A stretch of DNA of 64,000 nt from Loxodes magnus (lineage: Eukaryota > Ciliophora > Karyorelictea > Loxodida > Loxodidae), in contig CAMPDV010000280.1 in the NCBI GenBank assembly GCA_946699065.1, positions 1 to 64,000 of the forward strand. Direction: 5' to 3'. The position numbers and the translations under genes were made by a program. The notes beneath the pieces were generated by a model, which saw only the letters and a list, made by a program, of their open reading frames with translations, ran no database searches and was not told the origin of the DNA. Position 1 is the first letter of the stretch; every line of letters starts with the position of its first letter. Below, in pieces: positions 26,401 through 41,100 of this stretch.

Positions 26401-27452
26401 TCAAATTAATTTAAATTAAGTTTAAGATGTAAAACTAATTTTCTTGCTATATAGCAGAAAGGAAAAAAGAGAAGAGTAAAAATGAAAATAGATAAAGAGG
26501 AAATACCATGAAAATATGAATTATAATTAATTAAATATTTTATTACTTACTAACAATGAGCTTTGATGAAATGCTGATCGAGGATTTTAAGCTTCTTAAA
26601 AGTCAAATTACATTAATTACATTCAATCTTCTTGGTATGGTTATTATAAAAATGATTATACAAAATTTATTTATTCTTCAAAGTTGACAAATGCTATTGA
26701 GTGTAAATCTTTTAGCATTATTTGCATATATAATCTCCATTATGGTTTGTATCAAAGCTTTGCTAAATTCTATTTATTTTATTATGACTTTGAACCTTTA
26801 TTTTTTTATTTTTTTGGGAATTTTAGTTTTAGTCTTAAGGAGTCTTTTGATTATTGAATTTAATGCAATTAAATGACAATAATTTGCCTTATTCTTAATG
26901 TTCATTTTAAGGAATTTCTGGCTTTTGACTGATTGTCAAAATATTTCTTACAAATTCGTTTAACTTTTTTTTGGTTCTTTGACTAGCCTCATCAGATTCT
27001 GCCTTTAATTAAATATGAGATAAGTCTTTCATGGATTAATTATCTAGATTTATTTAATGCTTAGTATCTTAATCATTAATCGCTGTCTATTCGCTTAAAA
27101 AAGAAAGGCTTTAATTTTTTTGGGTTTCTTTTTCATAAATTTGTTAGATTTACATGATCTAAGGTTTTAGATCTGAATTTTCCATCTAGAAGGTGCAAAT
27201 TTCTTAGTCCTTAATTATATCAGAAATAGCTCTTAGAGGAATTCCATATTTATCAGAAAGTTCACTTTTACTTAGCTTAATACTATCCTATAACATCATT
27301 TATCTAATTCTTTATACAAATTTAAGTTAATTAAACTTCAGCGGTTAGATTGTTCTAAAGAGGCTTAATCTATCCATAAGAAAACGGTCTTCTATATACT
27401 CAGCACCCTTGAATAAAAAAAGTAAGAAGATAGACTGAGCTCGATCATTCAT
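26401..27452 (-). CDS. Two-finger C2H2 zinc-finger protein with HTH-like segment, one intron
   Basis: Predicted 315-residue nuclear protein. Exon 1 (27452-26551) has a helix-turn-helix-like stretch at about residues 59-82 (LSKSELSDKYGIPLRAIS), an acidic/Gln-rich middle, then two C2H2 fingers. Finger 2 is canonical: C278, C281, H294, H299 (C-x2-C-x12-H-x4-H). Finger 1 has C243, C246, H267, H272 with about 8 extra residues in the loop. Just after finger 2 comes GTAAGT, a pyrimidine-rich tract and ATAG (26550-26447); removing these 104 nt gives a short tail ending at TGA 26403-26401. Without splicing the frame runs to TGA at 26354-26352. DNA binding is inferred. A transposon-derived origin is possible given the HTH but no terminal repeats were seen. 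Confidence 0.6.
26447..26550 (-). other. Probable spliceosomal intron of the zinc-finger gene
   Basis: 104 nt beginning GTAAGT and ending in a long pyrimidine tract followed by ATAG on the minus strand. Its removal keeps the reading frame and brings a TGA stop close behind the last zinc finger. It is the only convincing intron in the window and is much longer than the 15-16 nt introns known from heterotrichs. Confidence 0.5.
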
Positions 27453-30400
27453 TTTAACGTTTTTAATTATCATTAAATTTTAAATAATTTAAATTAAACT
27501 AAAGTCTATCTTCTATTAGCTAAACTGCTTAATTTAAATGTTTGCAAATTTCTTAATGGAGGTAAAGACCTGTTTATCTAATCTTAATCTTAGGAATGTA
27601 AAAATCACTCTATAATTATAATCCATTTAAAGCACTAAGATACCGAGGCTCTTAGTATTTTGATGTGCTTTTAAATAATTTTTTATATCTCTATTAATTT
27701 AAATTTTCCTTCCTTTTTAATTCCTTAAAATTTTTTATCCCTTTTTGATAAATAAATTCCAAATATACCTAAAAATAAATAAAATCGAAGCAAAAATATC
27801 AAGACGCAGGATTACTTAATTGATTTTTCTCGCTTTACAAATTTATTTTATTAAGATTTATCCATATACATATAATAGCTTCTTAATATTACTTAGAAAT
27901 ACATAATCATATACTAATATCTGTCTACTTTCTTATGCTTATATTACCTAGTAATATAAGATAAATTTAGAGTTTTCTAAAGTTTTATTATTAATTTAAT
28001 AATAATAGTTTCATAAATAGTATAATAAATTTCTATCTAAAATTAGCATAGTTAAATAGCTTATGCATATAAGTATAAAAGTATAATAATTAAGCTATAA
28101 TAAAAACTCTTAAAATTATCTAAACCAGAATTAACAGAAAGAAGAAAAGCAAGAGGAAAATAAAAATTTCTCCTATAGAAATTTTAAATTAAATAGTTAT
28201 CTTAATCTAGCTTATTGTACTTAAATAAGCTTTAGTTTTCAAAATATTTGAAATAAGAAAATCTAGTCTCAAACTTGAATATTTTTCTAAATTAAGCTAT
28301 CTATTAGTTACTTATAATGCTATATATAATTTATAACTAATTTGCATAGGTATATAAATAAATTAATATCCCTAATAATTTATTAAACTAGATATTAATT
28401 TAATTACATTAACGTTTTTCTCATTTGATTCCTGCTATTAATATTAAAAAAATTTAAGTTATATGAAACTATTTTCATTAAGTGATAAGTAAGTAGTTTA
28501 CACAACTTGCGGTAAGTCTGACAAATAAATTTCTTTGATTTTAATTTTTTATCCCAGCAAGTAACTATAAATCTTCTAAGACTTGGTCTAAATAGTTATT
28601 GCCTTTTCTCGTTGAATTTATATAAAAGTTTAGATATTAATAAGTTTATTTATTCTAAATAATTAAAACCTTTATTTTGTATATTTCATCTATAGCTTGC
28701 TATATCAAACATCACGCTTGCTATTTATAATTTATTAAAGTTTTACTAGTTTATATCTTTATAATATAAACTATAAAGAGAAAGAGAGAATAATTGATAA
28801 ACCCTTTCAAATCTTAAAATACTTTATATCAGTAATTTCTATAATAAGCTTAGCATCTTTCTATAAAATTAGATAAACCATAAAACAAAGCTATTTCATA
28901 TATATGAATGATAAATCTAATAAATAGATATCTCTCTAAATATTTAGGATACTCTTTATTTCTCATACTAGCAGGTAAATAGATATATATTTATATAAGT
29001 TTATTAGATATATTGTTAGACATAGTTTATCTACAAAGAAAAAGAGTAAAAGTCAGCAAATTGAAGATAATTCCTTTGCCTACTCCTATAAAAAAGATTA
29101 AGAAACTAAAGCAACATTAAAAATAAAATCTAAACCTAAATTTTAAGTTTATTCAAAGCTTAATTTAGACTATAATTTTAAAATTGTTATATCCATCTAC
29201 AATATTAGTTTATTAAATAAAAATTACTAAATATATAAGAAAGAATTATTAAGATCTTTGTTAACTATAATCTGAAAAATAAAGTCCAAATATAGAAGAT
29301 AAAAATCTAGTTTTTAAGTGATGTTAAATGAAAACTATCTATGTTAAATATTTAGCCTTAAATAGCCTTCATTCTATAAATCTAAACCAAGATTAAATAA
29401 CTAAAGATGAGTTAATAATTTAAATTATTAATCTCTGAGATTTGAGTAGCGTTGTAAACAATAGGAAAGATCAAAAGTTAATTTAATAGCTTTTAAGAAC
29501 AAATTTGACGTCGAAATTTTTAAAATTAAAACAATTAAATAGAATATAATTCTCTAAATAAACCAAAATTAATTGGCATCATTATTAAGATAATTAGAGT
29601 TTATGTTTACATTTATTCTTTAAACAAAAAGGCAATTATAACTGAAAAGACTCTAAAAATAATTGATATGGGGAAAATAAAATTTACAGACTTTCAATTA
29701 TCTTAGATTAAAAGGTAAATCTTCCTAGAGATAGCTAAAAATAATAATAATAATACTCTTTAAAAATACGAGATGACTCTTAAAAGCGAGAATGAATAAA
29801 AAATAAAATAAATAAAACTTAACACTAAAATACTAAACTAGTTTAATAATTTAAATAAATATATTAAAATAGAAAAATAGAAAATTAACTTTACTAAATG
29901 TTTATATTTTCTAAATTAATATTGTATAAATTAAGATCTTGTCACTAATATAAAAAAGGAATGTATCTTTATAACTAGAAGTATACATATTGGATATTTT
30001 AATTTTATCTAAATAATAATAGTTCATATATTCAAAAAAAATCACTAAATAAAACAAAGTTATAATCTAAATTAAAGTACCCAGAAAATAAATAGATGCA
30101 GATTTTATAAAAATTCTAAATATATTCATAATAAAAGCTTATATTTATAAATAAGCATTTTTGCTTATAAACAAAGGCTAATAAAATAAAAAGTCAATTA
30201 AAATTTCAGTTTCAAGTTACTAATAAATTATAAGATAAATTTCACGGAAAAATAATTAAATAAATAAATTCTAGTTTAAATTGAAAAATTCAACAGAAAT
30301 ACTTGTAAAATAGAAGTGATATCATTAGTTAAACTTGAAAAACTCGCGAAAAAAATGAATAGATCAAGGAGGAATTTAGTTATAATGAAAAATAAAATCT

Positions 30401-30679
30401 ATTATTCAGAAAAATATTTTATAATTGAGATTATTAAAGCTCTCTTAATAAATTTAATTTTCTCTTCAATTAATTTATCTATTTTATCTAGATGATAAGC
30501 TTTGCTCATTTTATGAATTTTTCATTTTTATATTGCTTTTCTAATTTTTTCTTTAAATCTCTCCATCACTCTTATGAACTACATTCTTTTATTTGCTGGA
30601 AATATTGCACATAAAAAATAATAATTATTATGAATAATTTTAATTTTAAATTTAAATTTAATAAATCCTAATTAATTTA
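27453..30679. other. AT-rich spacer
   Basis: About 3.2 kb between the zinc-finger gene and copy F. A slightly GC-richer patch at about 28500-28640 has no structure or motif I can name. Nothing else seen. Confidence 0.4.
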
Positions 30680-33600
30680 TCAAGCATCTTCAACTTTTAT
30701 CTCCTCTTCTACATCACTCTCATTTTCCTTTTTCTTATGCATTCTACTCTTTTTTGCTTGCTTTTTCTTATTCTACTATACTTAAGGTTTTTGAATCATA
30801 TCAGATTATTATGCTTAATGGGTTACACTCCATATAAATTATTAATCAGTAGCAGATATTAATCATTTTAGTCAATTATTGTCTAGAACTTTATTCTTTG
30901 GAGTATTTTAAATTTTCTTTTTATTCTTGCTTTTCTCCTTCATTTTTTTACTCTATTTATTGTCTTTTTTCTCTTAATTTTAGCTATTAATATTAGATTC
31001 ACTTTTTTAAAATACTAATTCTTCGCCCTAATTTTCATTTATTACATTGCTAACTAATTTCCTTGAACTTGACATTTATAAAATGATAGAGTTATCTATA
31101 TTAGGTAATTCAGCAATGAAAGTATCCCTATTATCTGATTTACTTGTATTTTTATTATCTTAAGCTTGGCTACTATTTAGTTAAATTTAATTTTATAGCT
31201 AAGCTTATTTCTTTAATTTTTCTAGTTCTTTTTGCTTTTTCTTTTCTTTGATTTATGTGATAATATCCTTTATCATTGCTATTATGCACATTACTATTCC
31301 AATAGCTGTTATAATGCTTGAAATTAAAACTATAGCTCTTCCTAGACGATATGCTTCGTCTGAATTTAATTAATTTCTTTCTTCTTTTTCTTTACTGAGT
31401 TAATGGAAGTAAAAATTAAAAGAGTACAAAGTGCAGAGTCAAAATTCTTAAAAGACATGAACTATGTTTAGTAATTTGAACTTGAAAGGTTTGCATATAA
31501 CTACATAAATAAGTTAAAATAAACTTATTAGCAAACAAAGAACTATCTAAGCCATTACATGCTCCTATAAGCTTATTAAGATTAAAGATAGCAGAATTCT
31601 TCTTAATAGGAATAAAGGATAAAAAATTAAAGATTTCCTTTCGCTTTTGAGTTCGTCGAACAGAGGAAAGTATTTAGTTGCTAGATCTTCAAGCTTCTAT
31701 TTTTATTAGATATCTTCATTATTAATTTAATTCTTTAACTAGAAATAATTCTTTAAAACGAAAAGTAAACGAAAAATAACTAAAACTTATAAAATCTAAA
31801 ATTATAAAACTTACTAAAACTATTCACGAGGCTAGGACGTTAAAGGAGGTGAAAGCGGTTTAAAAGTTGGGATTGCTAATTTGAAGGATGGAGGAATATC
31901 CAATTTACAGACTAAATAGTAGATAAAGTGTTAAAGGCAGCCTATAATGGAAATATTTGTTCCTTAACTTTTACAGCCAAGTTATATAGCTAAATTTTTA
32001 TATCATAAGAAGAAGAATATCTACAAACAGTACTGATAATATCAATATATTGAAAATGAAAGAGTTAGCTGAAAAAATGTAATTTTCATATCCTAATTGT
32101 CGTAAATTAAATTTATGGACTTAACTAATTTGTGATTCAAAGTTTATTTTGTCTTATATTTTATTAATAAAGCTTTGACTTTATTGATAGTAGTAAGCAT
32201 TTAGAATATCAGGTCTTTCTACTTTAATATATGCGTTTGAATAGAAAAACTCAGTTGCAATCATAAACGTAAGCCAGTTTCCAATTGATCTTTATTAAGA
32301 AAAAGCTAAACTTGTAGTAGCAGCTGAACATATTCCTGCTAGTATAGCCGATTATTCTGCTTGTTAAATTGATTAGATAAATTATTTAATTTTTTTGGAT
32401 ATGCTATAACTATCAATATTCAATTCTTAATCTTATGTATTCTACTTATTTTCTTATAAATTTTCTTCTTCAGGTATGCTTTCTTCTTCTTGTATATTTT
32501 CTTCTTTATCCTCTTCATTTTAAATTTGCTCACATGTAAAATTTTCCGTTCTATTAAACTATTCAAAGCATATCAAGCATTTACTTCCATCATCTGAGCA
32601 TTATGAACATTTAGATATTTTCTATTCGCAAGATAAGCAAATCTTATTAATTTAGTCATAATATTCTGTCTAAGAGCATATTTCAATGCAATTATTATTA
32701 TATAATTTTTTATTACTTTTGCATGCAGTACAGGTATTTTAATCTAAGCACTTAACACAATCTCCATTTATTTCTTAACAAGAAATACATTTTTGGTTCT
32801 ATAAAAAGAATCCTTCTTTACATTCTAAGCATTAAGCAAGTTACTAATCACATTTACTACAGTTTTCTATTTATAAATCACAACTCTAACAAATATTATC
32901 TTAGTCATAATCTTATTCACTTTCATCACATTAAGATATACATTTATTTTAAGAAAGCTTCAATTTATTACACTTTAAACAAACATTTTACTAATTGCAG
33001 CCAATACAATTTACATCTATCTAAGAGCATGAAGAACAGTTATTATTGAATGGAGTTTGATTTCCAAAACATTAATCACATACAAGTTAATTATTTTCTA
33101 CATAACATTTCTCACAATTTTCTATTTCATAACTACAAGCTTAGCATTCATTATCTTTATCTAAGTCTTATTCAGTATCTGGACAGAAATCTACACATTA
33201 ATTTTAAGAAATTAGTTTTTCGCAAAACTAACAAATAAAAGAAGAATCATAAAAATAATGTTTAGAGCAGCTATCAACACATTAGTTATCTTATAACTTT
33301 TTAGGATTCTAACAACTTAAGCAAGTCTTTCCATCTTGCGAGCAAGTAGAACAAAACTAAATACTTTCTTAACATTATTTACATTAAGAATTTTAATAAA
33401 TCCAATAACTAGTTTCGCAAATATAGCAAGATTATACTTATTAATTGCACTCTTAACAGTAAGGAATCACTTAATTACAAGGTTCACAAATTTAATCTTA
33501 ATTTAAATCTTATTCACTTGCAGGGCATTGAATGTCACATTTCTTATCGATTCATTTTAATTTATAAGGATTAAAACAAGAGACACATTAAGAAGTATTA

Positions 33601-35000
33601 CAATTTTGGCAATTATTTGAAAATGCTGAGCAGGCCAGGCATTAATCTTTGTTATTATTTAAATAAAAACCGAGGGAACATAGAGAACACTTTAATCCAT
33701 CTTCTGTACATTACTAACAACTTCATATGGCATCATTGCATCTTAAGCATTTTCTATTATTATCTTTATCTTACTCAGTTACTGGACAGTTAGTTGAACA
33801 TTTGTTTATATCATATTCTAACTTATAAGGAGAAGTACACTCAATACAAGGATTTCCTCAAGTGGAACATGTTTTACAATTATTTATTGTGCAGGCATAA
33901 CATTTTAAGTCAACTCCAATATAGAATCCATCACTACATTTATTGCAAGTTAATCCATCAGAAGTGCATTCTAAGCAATTAGATAAAGTTTAGTTACAGA
34001 GTTCACATTTTCTATCTGCATTTGAATCTCAATGAGTAACAGGACAGGTGTCATAGCAAGAATTCTAATAAAGATATTTATTAGCACATTAAGTACAAGT
34101 AATTGCATCAGTGCAAGCCGAACAATCAGGTATAATTGAACATGAAGAACATGTATTTCCTGAGATAAAATTTTCAGTCTCACATAAAGTGCAAACTGTT
34201 CCTAGAGAATTACATTAAAGGCAATTGTTAAGAACTAAATTACATAATTGACAAATAAAGTCATTATCTTTATCTTATGTTGTGTTTAGGCAAGTATCTA
34301 AACATGATTTATCCAAATTCAAAAACTAGTTATTTGGACAAACTTGACAAGTTGTGAGTGCTGAACTATAGCATTATCCACTTAAGCAGCCATTTGAACA
34401 TGAATATGAATTAAAGAGAGCCAAAAATTCAGATTCAGTGAATTATTTATTATTAGTCCAAAATCTTAAATCATAAATACTACAATTAAATATTGTATTT
34501 CGAGTTGAACCAATTGTAATATAAGAGTTAGGAGTAAATAAAAATTATTTGTAGCTAGTGTTGATAGAGGGAATAAAAATATTACTAGTGGAAGATTTTA
34601 TAAAGCCGTAGGTCAGATTGTAATTAGCTTGCTAAACTAAAATTAATGCTCAACTATTATAAATGTTTACTAAAGAAATCAAACCCAAATTGAAATCAGC
34701 AGTATAAAATTTTAAATGTTCATAGCTATTATAAATTAAAAACTAAATATCCATATAGGAGCTTTCGTTTTACAAAGTAAAGGCTGTTTAAAATTTTGTC
34801 CCACTTAAGAATTAAAATTTAAATCACCCTGTTACAGCTCAGCCAGTTTGTGAGTTTATTGAAGGATCGTAATTAAACTAAGAAAATAATATTTTCTGTG
34901 TACTCAATCCTTATACAGTTATTGGAGTATTTTGATTTTTAAGTTATAAGTATTGAGTACAAACTTAATAAAGCTGCAAAGCAAGGAATGCTAGTCACAT
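30680..35000 (-). CDS. LamininG-like / furin-type Cys-rich multi-span membrane protein (copy F), one frameshift
   Basis: Predicted 1,439-residue surface protein once one extra base is skipped. It starts ATG TGA CTA (MWLAFLALQLYQVC), a signal peptide. The lamininG-like domain spans about 20-205 (WAVTGWFK, DLRFW). CxxC furin-type repeats span about 205-830. An acidic IPEEES linker follows, then about nine hydrophobic segments (about 885-1260) and a Lys/Gln/Glu tail ending at TGA (30682-30680). Both ends are in the expected frames except for one extra A in an A4 run at 31798-31801, where copy A has A3; this may be a sequencing slip or a real lesion. The membrane half is closely related to copies A and H, the extracellular half to copy G. 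Function as receptor or antigen is inferred. Confidence 0.85.
31798..31801 (-). other. 1-nt insertion (frameshift) in copy F
   Basis: Plus-strand ctaaaattat here against ctaaattat at 1496-1504 in copy A. The extra A shifts the frame in the membrane domain (about residue 1067). Coding similarity to copy A resumes at once in the shifted frame and continues to the shared stop region. Homopolymer position makes a read error plausible. Confidence 0.8.
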
Positions 35001-35172
35001 TTTTATTAATTAAAAGTGAAATTAAACTTAATTTAGTTTTAAACTTAAAAATTTCAATTTATCCAAAGTTTTGCTTATAATAATAATAGAAGGATTAATA
35101 TTTGATAAAATTATTATTTTAAGGAAATTTAGATATGAGTTTTTAAATGAGGATTTAATTTTGTAAAGAAAT
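32440..35172. repeat. Left arm of the inverted duplication (copies F and G)
   Basis: This segment is the reverse complement of 43682-46430 with only scattered differences. It holds about 170 bp of upstream sequence plus the signal peptide, lamininG-like and Cys-rich regions of copy F. Similarity stops in the acidic linker on one side and about 35172 on the other. Boundaries were judged by eye. Confidence 0.75.
35001..35172 (-). promoter_or_regulatory. Conserved upstream region of copy F
   Basis: About 170 bp upstream of the copy F start closely match the 170 bp upstream of copy G, including an atttctttacaaaattaaat stretch and a tccttctattattattataa stretch. It probably carries the core promoter, copied with the gene. 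No individual element can be named. Confidence 0.35.
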
Positions 35173-38100
35173 ATACAGCTTTTTTAAGTTTTAAATTATT
35201 ACTATTTCTATTTATTAAATGTTCTGACTACGTAATAATCTTATGGATTATCTTTTTAAAAATATTTTAATTAGAAACCTTATGTAGAACTTTACACTTA
35301 AAAATTTTGATTTCTTTGTTTAATATTCTAAGATTAAAGCATTTTCATGAATAGATTTAAAGGTTAAGAAACAATTTAATAAATCAAAAAGCTTGGTAAT
35401 AGCTTATTTCTATTTCAAGTATTATCCTATACTTAAACAATGATTATGATTAAATATTGTTGTTTTGTACCAAGTATTCAACTTAAGTGAAAAATAAATA
35501 AATTATACTTGCATATACATTTAAAGATAATAGCTAATTTTGTATAAATAGCTTCTGACTTTATTCAATTTTGTAGATAGGATTTAGTAATAAAGATAAT
35601 CTAAAACTAATTAAGAAGGTATTTACTAAAATTTTTTTATGTTTATAAAATTCGCTTTCATTTAGATTTATGACCTAAGACATCTCTAAAAGAGTATATA
35701 AAATGTTTTATTTAATCTAATTTTAAATAGCAGTTGCTGTATAAAAAAAGATGCTAAAATGTTTGATTCTGCTGTTTAATAAATATAATTGTGAGGATTT
35801 TTTATTCTTTTATAAAATTCTTAATCTATGTCGTCTTCCTTTTTATCTTTTTTCATGTAAGTTCCAGATATTTTTATTGGTAAGCAACTTCAAGAAGAAA
35901 AAAATATTGAAAGAAACAATTAGCTTAGAAATAAAGAAAATAATAACAGAACGAGAAAAAATGAATCATAGTTAAAGTTATTTAGTCTATTTATTAAATA
36001 TTCCTAATCTTTCTTAAAAGAAAAAAGATAAATATTAGAAATTTTAAAACTCCAAATACCTTATTTACGATTTATGAGCTAGAAAATAAAAAAACTGAAC
36101 ATTTAAATAAATAAAATCTTAGATGATTTAGTTATAGGTATGAATTAAAATTATTTATCTTTATATTATTTTTTAATTTAGATAAATTTTAAAAGCAATA
36201 GAAAATTGGGCATTAGCTTCAGAGATATATTTAAATAGCTTTATAAGATTAAATTAATAAAATAAAATAAAAAATACTTAAATTAAGTTGCGTAACTTAT
36301 TTAAATTAATAAAATACGAAAGGAAATCTAAAACCTATGAAGCCAAATAAATAAAAATTTACAGGAGAAAAATAATCATAAAGTTATTTTGCTGAAATAA
36401 TCTGCAAAATGATTGGAAGAAGGTCGAAAAGCAAAATCAAAAATAGTTTTAAAATTTTATTATGAATAAATTTTAAGAAATAAGACAGTTTCTTAAAAAA
36501 TAAAATAAATTAAATTCTACAAAATTGACAAATAAATTTAAAAATAAAATTTAGGAAAATACTTTTAACTTAACAAATTTATTTATTTTAATTTCATTGT
36601 AATAAAATTTAAACTTCATAATTCATTTCACAATTATTAATAAAATATTTATCAATAAGTAATCCTTAATAAGCAACTTTATACGATTAATGTTTTCTCC
36701 TTAAATCACAAAAACAGCATAATAAAATAATCATATCTCACTAATTAAATTTTTAATTTGTTTCATATTTTATAGAGTATATCATTTCAAATTTTAAAAT
36801 GGTTTTAATTTTTAAAATTTTAATTTACATTTAATGTATAATTTTAATTATTACTAAAAAATATTCTATCTAAATTTAAACTTTTTATTAAATTATTATA
36901 TTTATTAGCTTTTATTATATATTTTTTATTATTATAACTTTATTATAGCAATATCATTCTACGCTAATAGTTAAAGCACAACATTTTTTATTAGTTTTAA
37001 TAGAAATTATTGTTTTGAACTCCAGTACTTTTTTAGTTTTATTATCTATTTAAGTTTGCTAAATATGGTTTTATAGCTATTCTGTTTATTTTAAAATTCG
37101 TGATAAATGTAATGAATCAGCAATCCTAAGTCTGATTTTATATTTTCAACCTTTCTTCGTTAGTACATCAGATTTAAAATTAAAAATTAAAAAATATGAT
37201 AGAAACTCTAAACTTATTTAGAAAATAATTATATCAATAAGAACATAATTAAAATATTTTTAAGAATGCTAAATCATACTAATACCATATAATCTACTAA
37301 GAGATATTTAAAATTTTGGTTGATAATTAACTAGCTTAATGTTTTCTATTATTTTCTATCTCTTAATTATTAAGAAAGACAACTTCATAAAGGATAATTT
37401 TTTCCTATTATTATAATCTTTAAAATGATTATTTTATTTTTTTCTAAACATTAACTTTAAAAAGGTATATGAAATAAATAATTTACATTTCACTTAAGTA
37501 TTTAAGTAGTTCGGCATCTACATTAATATCTTAAAGTGGGTGATAATAATAATCACTAAGTAAATAAAATCTACTTAGATATTTTAAATTAAAACTATTA
37601 ATTTCTTAATATAAGCAAAGATTCTTTAATTTTAATTATTAATTATGCTATTTTTATTTATGATATAAGTTTACCTCTTTATAACTATTTTTAGTTTATT
37701 TATTTTTTAACTTTTTCTTAAATTGAAAAAATGCTACAATTTCAAAAATAAATTAGACCTTATTTTTAATTTGTTAGATAATACCAACATTTAATAAGAT
37801 ATATCCATATGAATTGTATATAATTTCTAAATAGTAATATAAGATAAATTTAATAAAGCTAGTGTATTATTTTGCTAGAAGTTAAAAATAAAATATTTTT
37901 AACCCTAAATTATATCAGCATTTTTAATATTCCTTTATTATCAAAAGTTCATTTGATGTTCTTAACAATTATTAATAAATCAAGAGGCTATTCAATTATA
38001 TAAAGGAAAATAAAACGTTTGATATTTAAATCTTCAAAATAGAAAGAGAATATAGTAAAATAGAAGAAAGATATTAATAGATTTATTTATTAGTTATAAT

Positions 38101-41100
38101 ATCCGGAATTTTTATTTAACTAAAATTTTATACTTATAAGCAGTCTAACTTAAAAGCTATATGCATTAAACCAGCCCTAAAATTAAATTTATTATGGTTT
38201 GTGATTTAATTAACAATTTAAAGCATTCATATAATTTTAAAAATGCTAAATTTTCTATTACTTTTATTTGTTTGAGTTTATTAGACTAATGATTAACTAT
38301 GAGAGAAGGAAGATTTCAATTAAACAAATAATTTTAAGGTAATTATTAATAATTTCTATTACCATAACTTAATTAATTTTAGATTAATATATCTAATTTT
38401 AAATAAATTTAAAAGCAAGCAGGAATGCTATTTATTTTTAAATTGATTACTCATTTTATACCATCTATCATATCTTTTTAGTTTTAGCTTACATCTAATA
38501 ATTAAAATTTAGATATATTTGCTATTTATTTATTTTATTAATTAAAGTTGTGTGAATTTAATAATTATATTTTAGTAGCTTCCTGAAAAATTTAACCTTA
38601 ATATTTAATTAATTTAAAAACAAATTATAATAAACAAAAATTTAAAATAAATGTAAATCAAAAGTAGGTGCTTTTTATAGCTTAATTCTTATATTATGAA
38701 GCACATAATAATTTTTTAAATGATTTCGATTATTAAAGCTATTTGGAATATTTTTTGACTTTAGAAATTAAATTAATTAAGTTGGATCATAGAAAGATTA
38801 ATAAAGAGTAAATGATTTAATAATAATTTAGGAAATAATTTTATAGGCTAGTATTAGTCTAATTATGATTCATTTAAGTAAACATTAATTTGCTTATCTA
38901 TCTAATTTAATTGTATAACTACTTTTTTATTTTGTCTAAGTTAATAGTTATTAGGTATATTTCTGTGTAATTTGTTTTTAATAGAGTTATCTAGAATAAC
39001 TAAATTTTATTCTAAAAAATCTTGCGAGAGTATATGGGAATGCGCTTATATAGTTGAGTAAATTTTACTAGCAATAGGCTAAATTCTTTGATAAAATATT
39101 TGATCTAACTAAGTTTTAATAAATACTTAGAAAGAGATATTTAAATAAATTAGAGATTATGATCCTCCTATAAATTTTATTTTTAGACTCTTGAAAAAGA
39201 ATTAAAATATCTAAAATTATAAAGCTTAGATAAACAGATATATCTATTTTAAAAATATCAAAACCTAAAATATATTTAAAAGAGTAAAAGTTTAAATTAT
39301 TTGTCAGATGCAAATCGATAAAATTAAAAAAAAATTCCTCTAAAATACCAATACTAAGCTATAAAAGTTCGAGTTAAGTTAAGCTTTTACAATATTTTAA
39401 GTTCAACTTTTTTCTTAATAAAATTCTAACGAAATTTAAAAGCTTCAAGCTTATTAATTTCTTCTTAATTTAGTTAAAAAATATCTACTTAATTTAAATA
39501 ATTGATAAGAATAATAATATCTATACATTTGTAGCTTTCACTATATAATTATTAATTTTATATTTGAGTATAGCTTTATTTAATACAATAGACTTCTTTA
39601 TATTTTATAAAGCATACAGGTGATTTAATTAAATTTAAATATAACTATTTTAATTTTTTATTTGGTTTATTCCTTCATTTTAAGCTTTATCTTCTGCTTA
39701 CTTGATTTAATAAATAAACTTATAATCAAGTATATAATTAAATTTTTAATTAATTATGATTTTAACCATCTTATATAGCTTTTACTATGATAGTGGCTTT
39801 TTAGCATACATAGGGATATTAAGTCTTGCTAGAATTTTGATGATTTTAATTATTAAACAGCTTCTTTAATTTTTTGATAACACTATTTATGGAAATAAAA
39901 GTTAATTATTTCTCTATCTAATAAAATAGTAAATAAAAAATAATAGCCTTTATTAATTTAATCATATGAATGAATTACTAGAAATTTTAGACTAACTTAA
40001 AATGTATTATTATGAATAAAGAATCTAGAAATAATAAATAGGCTGATAAATAAGTATTAATTATTATCTTTTTTAGTTAAATTTATATCTATTATTTTTT
40101 ATAAATAACTATTATCTTTTTAAGTTGCCTTTTAAAACCTCTCGAAATAGCTTTTTATAATTTATTTAATTTTATTAAAGTAGGAATTTAGAGAACACAA
40201 ATATAGCCCAACGGATAAACTATTTAATATAACTTTATCTTTAATAGCTATCTAAATAAATAACTTAATATTTGGAAAAATTAAAATATCAATATCATTA
40301 GTTTTATTAAATTTAATCTTATCTTATATATATCTATTTTTAAATTTTAACTAATTAAATTAGATAAAATAGAAATATATTAAATAATAATTTCAAACAT
40401 TTTTAAATTTTTAAACTTAAATAACTAGCAAATAAAATATTTAGTTTCTTTGTATATAAAACTTTATATTTTTATTTTCCAAAATGAGACTAAAATTTTT
40501 CTTTGCTGAAATAATAGAAAAATATTAAGTTCAACTTTGACATGTTCATAGAATTGAATAATTTTTATGATTTTAGATGAAAAATATTGTTTTTATTAGC
40601 ATGATAAAAATAGTTAAATAAAATTTAATTTTTAAATCTTAAAATATAATACTTGTAATGCATAAGTATCTTTATAAATTTAGATATGTTTAACAATTCA
40701 TATGAGATATATCTCATGAAGAGTAATTTTTGCTAAGGAACAAAATAAAGAAATCAGTTTGATTTCATTATAATAGTTGTTTTAAATTTTAAATAAATTA
40801 ATATAATATAATAAACTTAAATTATAAATTTAGTTTATTTCTTTAGTCTTAATAAATAGCATGTATAAATCTAAATCCTTTAAATAGAAGCAATTTAGAA
40901 CTTTGAGCTTTTCTTTTACGAAATACATTTTTTGTCTGAATCTTTCTTAGAAATTAAAAAACTTTCTTTTTAAGATATATATGAAGCTAGATTTAGATTT
41001 AAGATTTTAAGAAAGAAGAATTTTGTTTATTTTTAGTTTTTTTCAGAGTATTTATAGAAATAAAAAGAACAAGGATTTTTAAAATTGAGATTTTATGAAA

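Noticed and set aside
35751..35975. 74-residue open frame upstream of copy F
   Set aside because: No motif, no conservation upstream of copy G, and composition equal to the spacer.
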